Source: Nocardia sp. BMG111209 (GTDB lineage: Bacteria > Actinomycetota > Actinomycetes > Mycobacteriales > Mycobacteriaceae). From it: a stretch of DNA of 64,000 nt. The DNA lies in contig NZ_KB907307.1 in NCBI RefSeq assembly GCF_000381925.1, positions 4,650,001-4,714,000 of the forward strand. The letters are read 5' to 3'. The position numbers were made by a program, and so were the translations under genes. The notes under the pieces are model-generated. The model saw only the letters and a program-made list of their open reading frames with translations. It searched no databases and was not told the origin of the DNA. Shown here one piece after another: positions 32,623 through 42,019 of the stretch (its first letter is position 1; every line of letters begins with the position of its first letter).

Positions 32623-33633
32623 GTGGAGAGTTCGGGAACTACCGGCACCGCCGCCGAGCGCGGCGCGTTTACGCGGGACACCAACTACATCGGCACCCGG
32701 ATCACCGCCGACGGCCGCGACGGCTATCCGGTCGAACCGGGCCGGTACCGGCTGGTCGCGGCGCGGGCCTGCCCCTGGGCCAATCGGACCCTGATCGTCC
32801 GGCGGCTGCTCGGGCTGGAGGACGCGCTGTCGCTGGGCCTGTGCGGGCCGACGCACGATCAGCGCAGCTGGACCTTCGATTTGGACCCGGGCGAGGTCGA
32901 TCCGGTGCTCGGCATCCACTTCCTGCGCGACGCGTATCTGGCCCGGTTCCCCGACTACCCGCGCGGAATCACCGTGCCCGCGATCGTCGACGTGCCGACC
33001 GGGCAGGTGGTCACCAACGACTACGCGCAGATGACCCTCGACTTCGCCACCGAATGGACCGCGCAGCACCGGCCCGGCGCGCCGGAGCTGTATCCGGACG
33101 CGCTGCGCGACGAGATCGACGAGGTGAACCGGCTGGTGTACAGCGAGGTCAACAATGGTGTCTACCGTTGTGGTTTCGCCAGTGGCCAGGACGCGTACGA
33201 GGCCGCGTACGACCGGCTGTTCACCGCGCTGGATCAGTTGTCGGAGCGGCTGTCCCGGCGACGCTATCTGGTCGGCGAGGCCGTCACCGAGGCGGATGTC
33301 CGGCTGTTCACCACGCTGGTCCGGTTCGACGCGGTGTATCACGGGCACTTCAAGTGCAATCGCGAGAAGCTCACCGAGCTGCCGGTGCTGTGGGCCTATG
33401 CGCGAGATCTGTTCCAGACACCCGGTTTCGGGGACACCGTCGACTTCGCGCAGATCAAACGGCACTACTACGTCGTGCATACGGGGATCAACCCGACGGG
33501 CATCGTGCCGAAGGGCCCCGATCTGTCCGGCTGGCACACCCCGCACGGCCGGGAGTCGTTGGGCGGCAGGCCCTTCGGCGACGGAACCCCGCCGGGCCCG
33601 CCGCCGGCGCCGGAGCTGGTCCCCGGCGAGTAG
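32623..33633 (+). CDS. Glutathionyl-hydroquinone reductase-like (ECM4/Xi-class GST) protein
   Basis: 336 residues. The Xi-class thiol motif ARACPWANRTLI holds the nucleophilic Cys; WTFDLDPGEVDPVLG, GITVPAIVDVPTGQVVTNDYAQM and the helical half (DEVNRLVYSEVNNGVYRCGFASGQDAYEAAY, then FKCNREKLTELPVLWAYARDLFQ and FAQIKRHYYVVHTGINPTGIVP) match ECM4/YqjG along the length. Mycolate producers use mycothiol instead of glutathione, so the cofactor may be mycothiol (inference). GTG start with GAGACT six bases upstream, possibly leaderless. Ends with a Pro/Gly tail. Confidence 0.9.
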   Translation: MESSGTTGTAAERGAFTRDTNYIGTRITADGRDGYPVEPGRYRLVAARACPWANRTLIVRRLLGLEDALSLGLCGPTHDQRSWTFDLDPGEVDPVLGIHFLRDAYLARFPDYPRGITVPAIVDVPTGQVVTNDYAQMTLDFATEWTAQHRPGAPELYPDALRDEIDEVNRLVYSEVNNGVYRCGFASGQDAYEAAYDRLFTALDQLSERLSRRRYLVGEAVTEADVRLFTTLVRFDAVYHGHFKCNREKLTELPVLWAYARDLFQTPGFGDTVDFAQIKRHYYVVHTGINPTGIVPKGPDLSGWHTPHGRESLGGRPFGDGTPPGPPPAPELVPGE

Positions 33634-33646
33634 GCCGACGCCGAGC

Positions 33647-34057
33647 TCAGCCCTGGTCGCCGACGCCCGCGTAGGTACCGAAACTCCAGTACACGCCCTC
33701 CGGATCGCGGCAGGTGAATCCGCGGGAGCCGTAATCCTCGTCGCGCAGTTCGCGGGTGATGGTGGCACCAGCGGCCTTCGCGCGGGCGTACAGCGCGTCC
33801 GGATCGTCGATGACGATGTACACCGAGCCGGTGCCCGGCGGCAGCTGGTCCAGGGCCATCCCCTCGCGGACCGAGCCGAGCATGATGCCGCCCCCGGCCG
33901 GCCAGGACAGTTCGGCGTGGTCGACGGTGTCGCCGTCGCCGTAGCGGGCGCGTTCCACGAAGCCGAACGCGTTCTGCAGGAAGGCGATCGCGGCGGGCGC
34001 GTCGCGGTAGACGAAGGAGGGCCACAATGCGGTGGCCACGGTGGTGTGCTCGGTCAT
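33647..34057 (-). CDS. VOC (glyoxalase/bleomycin-resistance-like) protein
   Basis: 136 residues with two beta-alpha-beta-beta-beta modules: TALWPSFVYRDAPAAIAFLQNAFGFVERAR and TGSVYIVIDDPDALYARAKAAGATITRELRDEDYGSRGFTCRDPEGVYWSFGTY. The typical metal-ligand positions (His/Glu) are only partly present (HAELSW and the E of DPEGV), so it may bind without metal. The start is four bases after the stop of the AraC gene, so they form an operon; the regulator probably controls resistance or isomerase function. Confidence 0.86.
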   Translation of the reverse strand: MTEHTTVATALWPSFVYRDAPAAIAFLQNAFGFVERARYGDGDTVDHAELSWPAGGGIMLGSVREGMALDQLPPGTGSVYIVIDDPDALYARAKAAGATITRELRDEDYGSRGFTCRDPEGVYWSFGTYAGVGDQG

Positions 34058-34061
34058 GGCG

Positions 34062-34928
34062 TCAGCCTCTCACCGGGTCGGGGTCGGGGTCTTGGACGAA
34101 TGGGAAAACCTCCCGGGCCAGCCACTGCGACGGTGGCAGGCCCGCCATCTCGCGCCACTCCCGGGCCATGTGGGCCTGGTCGTAGTAGCCCGCCGCCGCG
34201 GCCACCGCCGCGACGGTGACCTCCGGCCGGCGCAGCAGGCGATGTGAGCGTTCGAAGCGGGTCAGGCGGTCCGCGTCCTTCGGTGTGATACCGAATTCGG
34301 CGCCGAACCGGATGGCGAGATTCCTTCTGCTCCAGCCGATTTCGTCGGCCACCGCGGCGACCGGATACGGCCGGGCCGGATCCGTGAGCAGGCGCCAGGC
34401 GCGGCGCAGGTTCGCGTCGAGTTCGATGTCGTCGACGCGGCGCAGCAGGATCTCGTCCAGGATCGCGAACCGCCGCGACCAGTCCGCGGTGGCCGCGAGC
34501 CGTTCCCGCAGTTCCGCCGCGCGCGGGCCGAGCAGATCGGCGAGATCGACCAGCCAGGAACCGAGTTCGGCGGCCGGCATCCCGAACAGGGCCCGCGAAC
34601 CCAGCGGGGTCAGCGCCAGCTGCACACCGTGCTGCCGGCCGCGGTGTGCGATCAGCGCGGGCCGGGTGGTGAGGCCGCCGGCCAGTGCGTCCCAGCGGCC
34701 GCCGGGCTGGCCGGGATGCGGGGAGACCGGCAGTTCGATGGGCTCGTCGATGGTCACGATCACCGTCAGCGTGGTCGCCGGCATCCCGATGTGCACACCC
34801 GGCTCGAAGCCGTGCAGCAGGTACCCGTCGTAGCCGCGGATGTAGGGCCGCAGCCGCGGATGCGGGATTCCCTTCGCCCCATCGGACGTGCCGGTCACAG
34901 GTTCACCGTAGGCGGCCGTGGGCATCAC
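34062..34928 (-). CDS. AraC-family transcriptional regulator
   Basis: 288 residues in the longest form. The N-terminal cupin-like sensor region (VHIGMPATTLTVIVTIDEPI) precedes a C-terminal two-HTH domain: NLRRAWRLLTDPARPYPVAAVADEIGWSRRNLAIRFGAEFGITPKDADRLTRFERSHRLL, then AAVAAAAGYYDQAHMAREWREMAGLPPSQWLARE. An alternative GTG at 34898 gives a start MTGTSDGAKG closer to typical relatives. It is upstream of the VOC gene by four bases in one operon and divergent from the EcsC-type operon at 34988, whose promoter it may also touch. Confidence 0.87.
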   Translation of the reverse strand: MMPTAAYGEPVTGTSDGAKGIPHPRLRPYIRGYDGYLLHGFEPGVHIGMPATTLTVIVTIDEPIELPVSPHPGQPGGRWDALAGGLTTRPALIAHRGRQHGVQLALTPLGSRALFGMPAAELGSWLVDLADLLGPRAAELRERLAATADWSRRFAILDEILLRRVDDIELDANLRRAWRLLTDPARPYPVAAVADEIGWSRRNLAIRFGAEFGITPKDADRLTRFERSHRLLRRPEVTVAAVAAAAGYYDQAHMAREWREMAGLPPSQWLAREVFPFVQDPDPDPVRG

Positions 34929-34987
34929 GGAAAGTGTCGGCGGATCCCGATAGAGTTTCGGGAGCGCACCGCACGAGAGGGGTTGCC

Positions 34988-35689
34988 ATGTTCAAGGCCG
35001 GCCTGGAGAAGGCCGTTGTGTCGGGGCTGGACAATGCGTCACAGCTACAGGCACCTGCGGTCGCGAAGTACGTCGAGCGGTTGCGTCGCGCGCACCCGGA
35101 GGAAGGGCCGGATCGGATCGTCGCCCGGCTGGAGCGGACATATCTCACCACCGTCACCGGCAGCGGAACCGCGGTCGGCGCCACCGCCGCCGTTCCCGGC
35201 GTGGGCACGTTCACCGCGCTGGCCGCGATGAGCGCCGAGACGGCGTTCTTCCTGGAGGCGTCGGCGCTGTTCACCCTCGCGGTCGCCGCGGTGCACGGCA
35301 TCGCGCCCGAGGACGCGGAGCGCCGCCGGGCGCTGGTCCTCGCGGTGGTGCTGGGTGAGAGCGGTATGCAGATCGTCGAGAAGAACGTCGGCCGCTCCGC
35401 GAAGAACTGGGGGGATCTGCTCGCCGAGCGGATTCCCGGGATCAGATCGATGAACGATTCGCTGGTGAAGCGGTTCATGGTGCAGTTCCTGGCCAAGCGC
35501 AGCGCGCTGATGGTCGGCAAGGTGATCCCGGCCGGAATCGGCGCGGCCATCGGCGGTTTCGGCAACCGGGCACTGGGCCGGCGCGTGATCGACAACTCGC
35601 ACGGGGCATTCGGGCCGGCCCCGGCCGCCTGGCCCAGACCCATGGTCATCGACGCCGATCCGCTACCGCCACTGGACGAGTCGCGATGA
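34988..35689 (+). CDS. EcsC-family protein
   Basis: 233 residues. EcsC proteins are membrane-associated and of unknown function; in Bacillus ecsC sits with the ecsA ATPase and ecsB permease. Here PGVGTFTALAAMSAETAFFLEASALFTLAVAAVHG (a hydrophobic segment near residues 70-105) and the C-terminal GKVIPAGIGAAIGGFGNRALGRRVIDNSHGAFG match the family's two conserved ends. It overlaps the ABC ATPase start by ATGA and leads that operon, which reproduces the Ecs gene set with EcsC moved to the front. Confidence 0.75.
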   Translation: MFKAGLEKAVVSGLDNASQLQAPAVAKYVERLRRAHPEEGPDRIVARLERTYLTTVTGSGTAVGATAAVPGVGTFTALAAMSAETAFFLEASALFTLAVAAVHGIAPEDAERRRALVLAVVLGESGMQIVEKNVGRSAKNWGDLLAERIPGIRSMNDSLVKRFMVQFLAKRSALMVGKVIPAGIGAAIGGFGNRALGRRVIDNSHGAFGPAPAAWPRPMVIDADPLPPLDESR

Positions 35690-36606
35690 GCCGAGCCCGC
35701 CCGCCCGTGGTCACCGCCACGGGGCTCACCAAGCGCTTCGACACCACGGTCGCGGTGCACGACGTGAGTTTCACCGTCGCCGGCGGTACGGTCGCCGCGC
35801 TGGTCGGACCGCCCGGGTCGGGGAAGACGACCGTCGCCGGGATGCTGCTCGGACTGGTGACGCCGACCTCCGGCACCCGCACCGTCGAGGGGCGGGCCGG
35901 GGCGGTGCTGGACCCGCGCGGGCTGCAGCCGGGCAGCACGGTCCGCGGTCAGTTGCGGATCTACGCCGGGGCCGCCGGGGCGCCCGACGAACAGGTCGAC
36001 GCGCTGCTGCTCCGGACCGGGCTGCACGAGGTCGAGGAGCAGCGGGTGCGCACGCTCACCGTCGCGCAGCAGACCCGGCTGGCCGCCGCGATCGCCCTGC
36101 TCGGCGATCCGCCGGTGCTCGTCCTCGACGATCCGTTCGACCAACTCGACGCCGCCGATCGGAGCTGGCTGGCGGACCTGCTGCGCGGATACACCCGCCG
36201 GGGCGGCACGGCGGTGCTCACCTCGCAGAGCCTGGCCGCGGTCGTGCCGATCGCCGATCAGCTGATCGTGGTGAGCGAGGGTGTCGTGGTGTACCAGGGC
36301 ACCCCGCGCAAGCTGCGCCGCAGCCATCCCGACCGGCTCATCGTCGGCGCCTCCAGCCCGATCGCGCTGGCCACGGCGCTGGCCGCCTACGGATTCACCG
36401 ATACCGTGATGCGTTCCGACGGCCGCTTGGCCGTCGCCGAGGCCGGCCGCAAGGATATCGAGAACGCCGCCGTCGCCGCCCGGGTGCAGCTGACCGAACT
36501 GGTTCCCGAACCGGTGCACCCGGATCGGGTGCTGGCCGCGCTCACCCGCGGCGGGCCGGCGCCGGTATCCCCCGTCCCGACGAGCCCGTACGGGGTACCT
36601 CGATGA
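35686..36606 (+). CDS. ABC transporter ATPase with degenerate signature motif
   Basis: 306 residues; ATGA overlap with the EcsC-type gene. Walker A GPPGSGKTT and Walker B VLVLDDPFDQLD are normal. The LSGGQ signature is instead LTVAQ, and the switch His (usually in xxxxSH) appears as TSQS. So ATP binding is expected, but the composite site may be weak or asymmetric. The C-terminal 90 residues form an accessory domain. Its permease gene overlaps by ATGA at 36603. The transported substrate is unknown. Confidence 0.86.
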   Translation: MSRARPPVVTATGLTKRFDTTVAVHDVSFTVAGGTVAALVGPPGSGKTTVAGMLLGLVTPTSGTRTVEGRAGAVLDPRGLQPGSTVRGQLRIYAGAAGAPDEQVDALLLRTGLHEVEEQRVRTLTVAQQTRLAAAIALLGDPPVLVLDDPFDQLDAADRSWLADLLRGYTRRGGTAVLTSQSLAAVVPIADQLIVVSEGVVVYQGTPRKLRRSHPDRLIVGASSPIALATALAAYGFTDTVMRSDGRLAVAEAGRKDIENAAVAARVQLTELVPEPVHPDRVLAALTRGGPAPVSPVPTSPYGVPR

Positions 36607-37385
36607 ACCTCACCGTGCCTCCGGAGATCAGCCGGGCCGCGACCGCCGAGATCCGCAAGATCACCACGTCTCGCCTCGGCCGGCAGGCGGTACCGGTGGC
36701 CGCGGTGCTGGGCCTGGTGGTCGGCGGCATCTCCGCGCTGCGCGGCAGCGGGCCGCAACCGCACGGCACCCTGGCCACCGGCACGGCGAGTGTCGGCCTG
36801 TACATCGCGCTGTTCGTCACGCTCGCGGCCGCCGCGATCCTCGCCGCACTGGCCGCCGGGGACGAATACCGCCATCAGAGCCTGCCGCTGACCGCGCTGT
36901 TCACCACCGATCGCGATCTGCTGCTCGGCGCGAAATTCGGGGTCGGCGCGCTCTATTCGCTGATCCTCGCGGTGGCCGTGGAGGCCGGCGCACTGCTCGG
37001 CCTGCTGGCCGCGGGCCGGCATCGCATCGAGTTCGGGCTGACCCTGCTGTCGGTGTTCGGCGGCGGGCTGCTCGCGATCGTGTGCTGGGGGCTGATCGGC
37101 ACCGGGCTCGGTCTGCTGTTCCGCGCGCCCGGTCCGGCGATCACCACCTTGATCCTCTGGCCGCTGATCGCCGAACCCGCCCTCTGGTACGTCGCGCGTT
37201 TCGTCGGCGTCCCCGGATTCGCGGTGCTGTTCCCGCTGTCGGCGACCGTCGGCACGGTGATGACCGGCTCCTTCTCGAAGAGCCACTTCCTCGCCCCCAC
37301 CGCGGCCTCCGCGATCGTCCTGCTGCTGTGGACGGCCGGTATCTCCGCGGCCGCCTGGTGGTACGTGCGGCAGCGCGACCTGTAG
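36603..37385 (+). CDS. ABC transporter permease (ABC-2-like)
   Basis: 260 residues, mostly membrane: an N-terminal cytoplasmic stretch ISRAATAEIRKITTSRLGRQ, then about six hydrophobic helices, for example ASVGLYIALFVTLAAAAILAALAAGDEYRHQ and LLAIVCWGLIGTGLGLLF. Residues DEYRHQSLPLTALFTTDRDLLLGAKFG follow the pattern of ABC-2 family proteins between helices 2 and 3. Ends 148 bp before a separate ABC exporter gene. Co-translated with the ATPase, so one transport system. Confidence 0.83.
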   Translation: MNLTVPPEISRAATAEIRKITTSRLGRQAVPVAAVLGLVVGGISALRGSGPQPHGTLATGTASVGLYIALFVTLAAAAILAALAAGDEYRHQSLPLTALFTTDRDLLLGAKFGVGALYSLILAVAVEAGALLGLLAAGRHRIEFGLTLLSVFGGGLLAIVCWGLIGTGLGLLFRAPGPAITTLILWPLIAEPALWYVARFVGVPGFAVLFPLSATVGTVMTGSFSKSHFLAPTAASAIVLLLWTAGISAAAWWYVRQRDL

Positions 37386-37532
37386 GGCCTGCGCAGGTCA
37401 CGGCCGGTCGGGGCCGTCACTGCCGTTTCGGTGGGGCGGGCCCGGGTGCGAGGGGGCGATGCGACGCGTCTGGCGGCGGGCGGGCTCGGGGGCCCGGGGG
37501 CTGTCGGTGGGGCTGGGTACTGTCGAATCGGA

Positions 37533-40500
37533 ATGAACGAGATGCAGGCACAGGCGGGCCCGGGGTGGATCAGGCGGTTGTGGTCGGCGTGCCGGGCACA
37601 ACCGGGGCTGCTCGCGGGGGTGGCGGGATCACTGGCGGCGGGGGCCGTCGCTGAGGTGGCGGCGCCGCTGGCCGCCAAACAGGCGCTGGACAACGCTCGC
37701 GCGGGGAACGTACGGGTCATCGGTGTGCTGGCCGGGGTGCTGGTACTGCTGGCGGTGATCCGGTTCGCGACCTCGTACGGGCGGCGCTGGCTCGCGGGCC
37801 GGCTCGCGCTGAATGTGCAGCACTCGCTGCGGGTGGATCTGCTGACCGCGCTGCACCGCTACGACGGGCCACGGCAGGACGGGCTGCGGACCGGGCAGGT
37901 GGTGTCGCGGTCGATCAGCGATCTGCAGCTGGTGCAGGGGCTGCTGGCGATGGCGCCGCTGGCCGGGATGTCGGTGTTCATGTCGATGCTCGCCGCGATC
38001 GTGATGCTGGTGCTGTCACCGATCCTGGCGATCGTGGCGCTGCTGACCGTGCCGGCCATCGCGGTCGTGGTCTACCGGATCCGGCCCAGACTGCACGCGG
38101 CGACCTGGTCGGCGCAGCAGCGGGCCGCCGATCTGGCGCAGCACGTCGAGGAGACCGTCACCGGCGTGCGGGTGGTGAAGGGGTTCGGGCAGGAGGCCCG
38201 GATGGTGCGGGTGCTGGAGCAGCACGGCCGCACCCTCTACGCGGAACGGATGCGGGCCGCCCGGATCGACGCTCGGATGGCCCCCACGATCACGGCGATC
38301 CCGCAGGCCGGACTGGTCGCGGTGATCGGGCTCGGCGGCGCGCTGGCGCTGCACGGCGGTATCGGTATCGGCACCTTCCTCGCCTTCGCCGCGTACGTGA
38401 CCATGCTGTCGTCCAACACCCGCATCGTGTCGAGCGTGGTCGTGATGGCCCAGCTGACCAGGGCCGCCGCCGAGCGGGTGTACCAGGTGGTCGACGAGGC
38501 GCCCGCGACCATCGACCCGCCCGAGCCGCGGTCGCTGCCGGACGGGCCGCTGGGTATCGAATTGCGTTCGCTCACCTTCGGATTCGATCCGGACCGGCCG
38601 GTGCTGCGGAATTTCGACCTGAGCGTCCGGCCCGGTGAGACGGTCGCGATCATCGGGCCCGCCGGCTCCGGCAAGTCGACGCTGGCGTTGCTGCTGCCCC
38701 GGTTCTACTCCCCCGACAGCGGGCAGATCGTGCTGCGCGGCAGCGACGGCGAGGCCGATATCGCCGAGGTGCGGGCCGACGACCTGCGGGCGGCGATCGG
38801 GGTGGCCTTCGACGACCCGTTCCTGTTCTCCGACACCATCGCCGCCAATATCGCGCTCGGTCATCCCGGCGCCACGCCGGACGAGATCCGCCGGGCGGCC
38901 GAACAGGCCGCCGCGGACGAGTTCATCGCCGAACTGCCCGACGGGTACGACACCGTGGTCGGCGAGCGCGGGCTGACCCTGTCCGGCGGTCAGCGCCAGC
39001 GCCTGGCCCTGGCTCGCGCGTTGCTGGCGAATCCGCGCATCCTGATCCTGGACGACGCGACCTCCGCCGTCGACGCCGTCACCGAAGCCGCGATCTTCGA
39101 GGCCCTGCCCGCCCGCGCGGGCCGCACCACGGTGATCCTGGCCCACCGCGAATCCACCCTGGCCCACGCCGACCGGGTGATCCGCCTCCCCGCACCCGCA
39201 CCCGCCGGAACCGGTGATCTCTGGGACGATGCGCCCCCGGAACCGGACGCCCCGACCTCGGCCGAACCGGCGCCGGAGGCGGCTGCCCGGCACCCGGTCG
39301 TCGCGACCGTACCCGAGCCCGTCGCCTTCCTGGGCGAGCAGGCGATCGCCACCGCGCCGGAAATCATTGCGCTGCAACGAATCCCGGGAAATTTCGACGG
39401 CGCATTCCCGATGCCCGCCGAACCGGTGACGAACGGATCGAACCCGGCCCGCCCCGACCCGACAGCGGACGACGCCGAACACGTTTCCTCCACAGCCGTC
39501 CCCAGGAACGAATTCACCTCTGCCCGCGGCAATCCCGGCCGAGCCGACGCCGCGACGGACCGGCCGAACGGCGTCGGCGGAACCGACGGCACCGACCTCA
39601 CGACAACGACCGACTCCGCGACCGACCGGACGAACGGTGCCAGCGAGACCGACCTCACGACAACCGCCGACTCCGCGACCGACCGGACGAATGGTGCCAG
39701 CGGAACCGACGACACCAACCTCACGACGAGCGTCGACGCCGTGCCGGACCGGACGAACGGTGTCAACGGCACCGGCCTCCCGACGAGCGCCGACGCTACG
39801 ACCGGCCGATCGAATCGTCTCGGTGGGAACGGCAGTGCGCCGGACGAACAGCGGCGAGCCGACGCCGGGGTCGAGGTGCGGCGGGCTGCCGGTTCAGCGG
39901 CGGACCGGCCGGGCGTCGCCGGTGACGGGATGGGGAGCATTCGTTCCGGACCCGAGATCGCCGGGCACGCGGCCGCCGATGTGCCGCCGGAGATCCGGGA
40001 GACGCTGGCGGCGCTGCCGGAGATTCGCGAAGTGCCGGGGCTCGACGATCGGGAGTTGGAGCGGCCCGATCCGAAATTCCGGCTGATCCGGCTGCTGCGG
40101 CCCGTGCGATGGCTGCTGGCGGGGGTCGTGGCGCTGCTGGCCGCCGACGGGGCGATCGGCGTGGCCTTCCCGGCGCTGTCCCGGTACGCGCTGGACCACG
40201 GCGTGGCCGTCGGCGACGCGGGCGCCCTGGTGGCAGCGGCCGGACTGGGCGCGGTACTGGTCCTGCTGAGCTGGGTGGACGAGGCGATCGGCACGATCCT
40301 CTCGGCGCGTGCCGGTGAACGGGTGCTCTACGGATTGCGGGTGCGCAGCTACGCCCACCTGCAGCGGCTGGGACTCGATTACTACGAGCGGGAGTTGTCC
40401 GGTCGCATCATGACCCGGATGACCACGGATATCGACGCGCTGTCCACCTTCCTGCAGACCGGGCTCGGTACCGCGCTGATCAGCCTGGTCACCGCGGCCG

Positions 40501-41834
40501 GCATCGTGGTGGCGCTGCTGGCGATCGATACCGAGCTGGCCGTGGTGGTGTTGTCGACGCTGCCGCCGCTGATCGCGGCGACGCTGGTGTTCCGCCGCGT
40601 GGCCGCCGCCGCCTATTCGCAGTCGCGGGAGCGGGTGGCGACCGTGAACGCCGACTTCCAGGAGAACGTCGCCGGGCTGCGGGCCACCCAGGCGTATCGG
40701 AACGAGGCCGCCGCGGGCCGCCGGTTCACCGACTATTCGGACGGGTACCGCCGCAGCCGGTTGCGGGCGCAGAAGGCGATCGCGCTGTATTTCGCCTTCG
40801 TGATCGGCTGGGCGGATCTGGCGCAGGCCGCGGTGGTCTACGTGGGTGCGCGGGCCGTCGCGCACGGGACCACCACGGCCGGCACCCTGGTCGCGTTCGT
40901 GCTGTATCTGAGCCTGTTGTTCAACCCGATCGTGCAGTTGTCGCAGGTCTTCGACGGATATCAGCAGGCCCGAGTCGGGTTGCAGCGGATCGCCGCGCTG
41001 CTGCGCACGCCGTCGTCGATCGCCGCCGATCCCCCGCATCCGGCCGAGGCGGGTGACCGGATATCGGCCGAGGTCGAATTCGACACCGTGCACTTCCGCT
41101 ATGCCGACGCGAAAACCATTGCGCTGGATGATGTTTCACTGCACATCCCGCCGGGAACCAGTCTGGCGCTGGTCGGCGCGACCGGTGCGGGCAAGTCGAC
41201 GATCGTGAAGCTGCTGGCCCGGCTGTACGACCTGCCGCGTCCGGATCCCGCCGATCCGATTGATACCGCACCCCATCCGGGTGTGATTCGTGTCGCCGGT
41301 ACGGACATCCGGGACTATCGCCTCGCCGGCTACCGCTCCCGCCTCGGCATGGTGCCGCAGGAGGCGCATCTGTTCACCGGCGATGTCGCGAGCAATATCG
41401 CCTTCGGGAAACCGGCCGCGACCAGGACGGAGATCGAGCAGGCGGCCGCGGCGGTGGGTGCGCTGGAGCTGATCGCCGGGCTGCCGACGGGCATGCGGCA
41501 CCCGGTCGGCGAGGGCGGTCGCGGCCTGTCGGCCGGTCAGCGGCAGCTGATCGCGCTGGCCCGGGCCGAACTGGTCGACCCGGATCTGCTGCTGCTCGAC
41601 GAGGCGACCGCGGTACTCGACCCGGAAACCGAGGAGAAAGTGCTGGCCGCGGGCCGTTCGGTGATGCGCGGCCGGACCTCGGTGATCGTCGCGCACCGGC
41701 TGGCGACCGCCGCCCGCGCCGACCGGATCGCCGTCGTCGACCGTGGCCGAATTGTCGAAATCGGCACCCACCAGGAGCTCCTGTCGGCGCGCGGTCACTA
41801 TTCCCGCATGTGGCTCGCTGCACAGCAGAGCTGA
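37533..41834 (+). CDS. Fused double ABC exporter (TMD-NBD-TMD-NBD) with repeat-rich linker
   Basis: 1433 residues from the ATG at 37533; a longer frame opens at 37431. Each half has a six-helix exporter domain followed by an ATPase: Walker [10 protein letters not shown] (about 374), signature [15 protein letters not shown] (about 483), [12 protein letters not shown]; and GATGAGKST (about 1215), signature [15 protein letters not shown] (about 1332), [12 protein letters not shown]. Between them, residues about 555-842 form a hydrophilic linker rich in Asp, Thr and Asn with repeats of about 20 residues. Single-chain full transporters are usually near 1250 residues, so the linker explains most of the extra length. 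Multidrug or lipid export is the family expectation. Confidence 0.9.
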   Translation: MNEMQAQAGPGWIRRLWSACRAQPGLLAGVAGSLAAGAVAEVAAPLAAKQALDNARAGNVRVIGVLAGVLVLLAVIRFATSYGRRWLAGRLALNVQHSLRVDLLTALHRYDGPRQDGLRTGQVVSRSISDLQLVQGLLAMAPLAGMSVFMSMLAAIVMLVLSPILAIVALLTVPAIAVVVYRIRPRLHAATWSAQQRAADLAQHVEETVTGVRVVKGFGQEARMVRVLEQHGRTLYAERMRAARIDARMAPTITAIPQAGLVAVIGLGGALALHGGIGIGTFLAFAAYVTMLSSNTRIVSSVVVMAQLTRAAAERVYQVVDEAPATIDPPEPRSLPDGPLGIELRSLTFGFDPDRPVLRNFDLSVRPGETVAIIGPAGSGKSTLALLLPRFYSPDSGQIVLRGSDGEADIAEVRADDLRAAIGVAFDDPFLFSDTIAANIALGHPGATPDEIRRAAEQAAADEFIAELPDGYDTVVGERGLTLSGGQRQRLALARALLANPRILILDDATSAVDAVTEAAIFEALPARAGRTTVILAHRESTLAHADRVIRLPAPAPAGTGDLWDDAPPEPDAPTSAEPAPEAAARHPVVATVPEPVAFLGEQAIATAPEIIALQRIPGNFDGAFPMPAEPVTNGSNPARPDPTADDAEHVSSTAVPRNEFTSARGNPGRADAATDRPNGVGGTDGTDLTTTTDSATDRTNGASETDLTTTADSATDRTNGASGTDDTNLTTSVDAVPDRTNGVNGTGLPTSADATTGRSNRLGGNGSAPDEQRRADAGVEVRRAAGSAADRPGVAGDGMGSIRSGPEIAGHAAADVPPEIRETLAALPEIREVPGLDDRELERPDPKFRLIRLLRPVRWLLAGVVALLAADGAIGVAFPALSRYALDHGVAVGDAGALVAAAGLGAVLVLLSWVDEAIGTILSARAGERVLYGLRVRSYAHLQRLGLDYYERELSGRIMTRMTTDIDALSTFLQTGLGTALISLVTAAGIVVALLAIDTELAVVVLSTLPPLIAATLVFRRVAAAAYSQSRERVATVNADFQENVAGLRATQAYRNEAAAGRRFTDYSDGYRRSRLRAQKAIALYFAFVIGWADLAQAAVVYVGARAVAHGTTTAGTLVAFVLYLSLLFNPIVQLSQVFDGYQQARVGLQRIAALLRTPSSIAADPPHPAEAGDRISAEVEFDTVHFRYADAKTIALDDVSLHIPPGTSLALVGATGAGKSTIVKLLARLYDLPRPDPADPIDTAPHPGVIRVAGTDIRDYRLAGYRSRLGMVPQEAHLFTGDVASNIAFGKPAATRTEIEQAAAAVGALELIAGLPTGMRHPVGEGGRGLSAGQRQLIALARAELVDPDLLLLDEATAVLDPETEEKVLAAGRSVMRGRTSVIVAHRLATAARADRIAVVDRGRIVEIGTHQELLSARGHYSRMWLAAQQS
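39550..39815 (+). repeat. Degenerate 54-66-bp coding repeats in the ABC linker
   Basis: About five units begin with GACCGG at 39558, 39624, 39681, 39747 and near 39800, spaced 66, 57, 66 and about 54 bp. Each encodes a variant of [19 protein letters not shown]. The third unit is closest to the second. They keep the frame and lie inside the inter-domain linker, so length can change without harming the ATPase domains. Confidence 0.8.
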
Positions 41835-41842
41835 GGAATATT

Positions 41843-41858
41843 CTCGTCTGCGGACGAG
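41843..41858. other. Short hairpin in the kgd leader region
   Basis: CTCGTC-TGCG-GACGAG can form a six-base stem with a four-base loop just after the ABC exporter stop at 41834 and 162 bp before kgd. It could end the exporter mRNA weakly. A TATCCT hexamer near 41926 is a candidate -10 element for kgd. Confidence 0.3.
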
Positions 41859-42019
41859 TCGTCACCAATGAGGCTGGATCCATCCGGTGGTCGGTGACCT
41901 CGGAGTCGGGGCTGGGCCTATCCTCAGAAGGGCGCATCGGCGCGCAGCATGCCGATTACCCGTGCCGAGCACGTCAAAAACGTCGCAGCGCGAAGAACGA
42001 AATGAGGCGAACACCTGCT

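Noticed and set aside
38016..39482. Long minus-strand frames opposite the ABC exporter
   Set aside because: No recognisable domains and Gly/Arg/Gln-rich composition; shadows of the sense gene.
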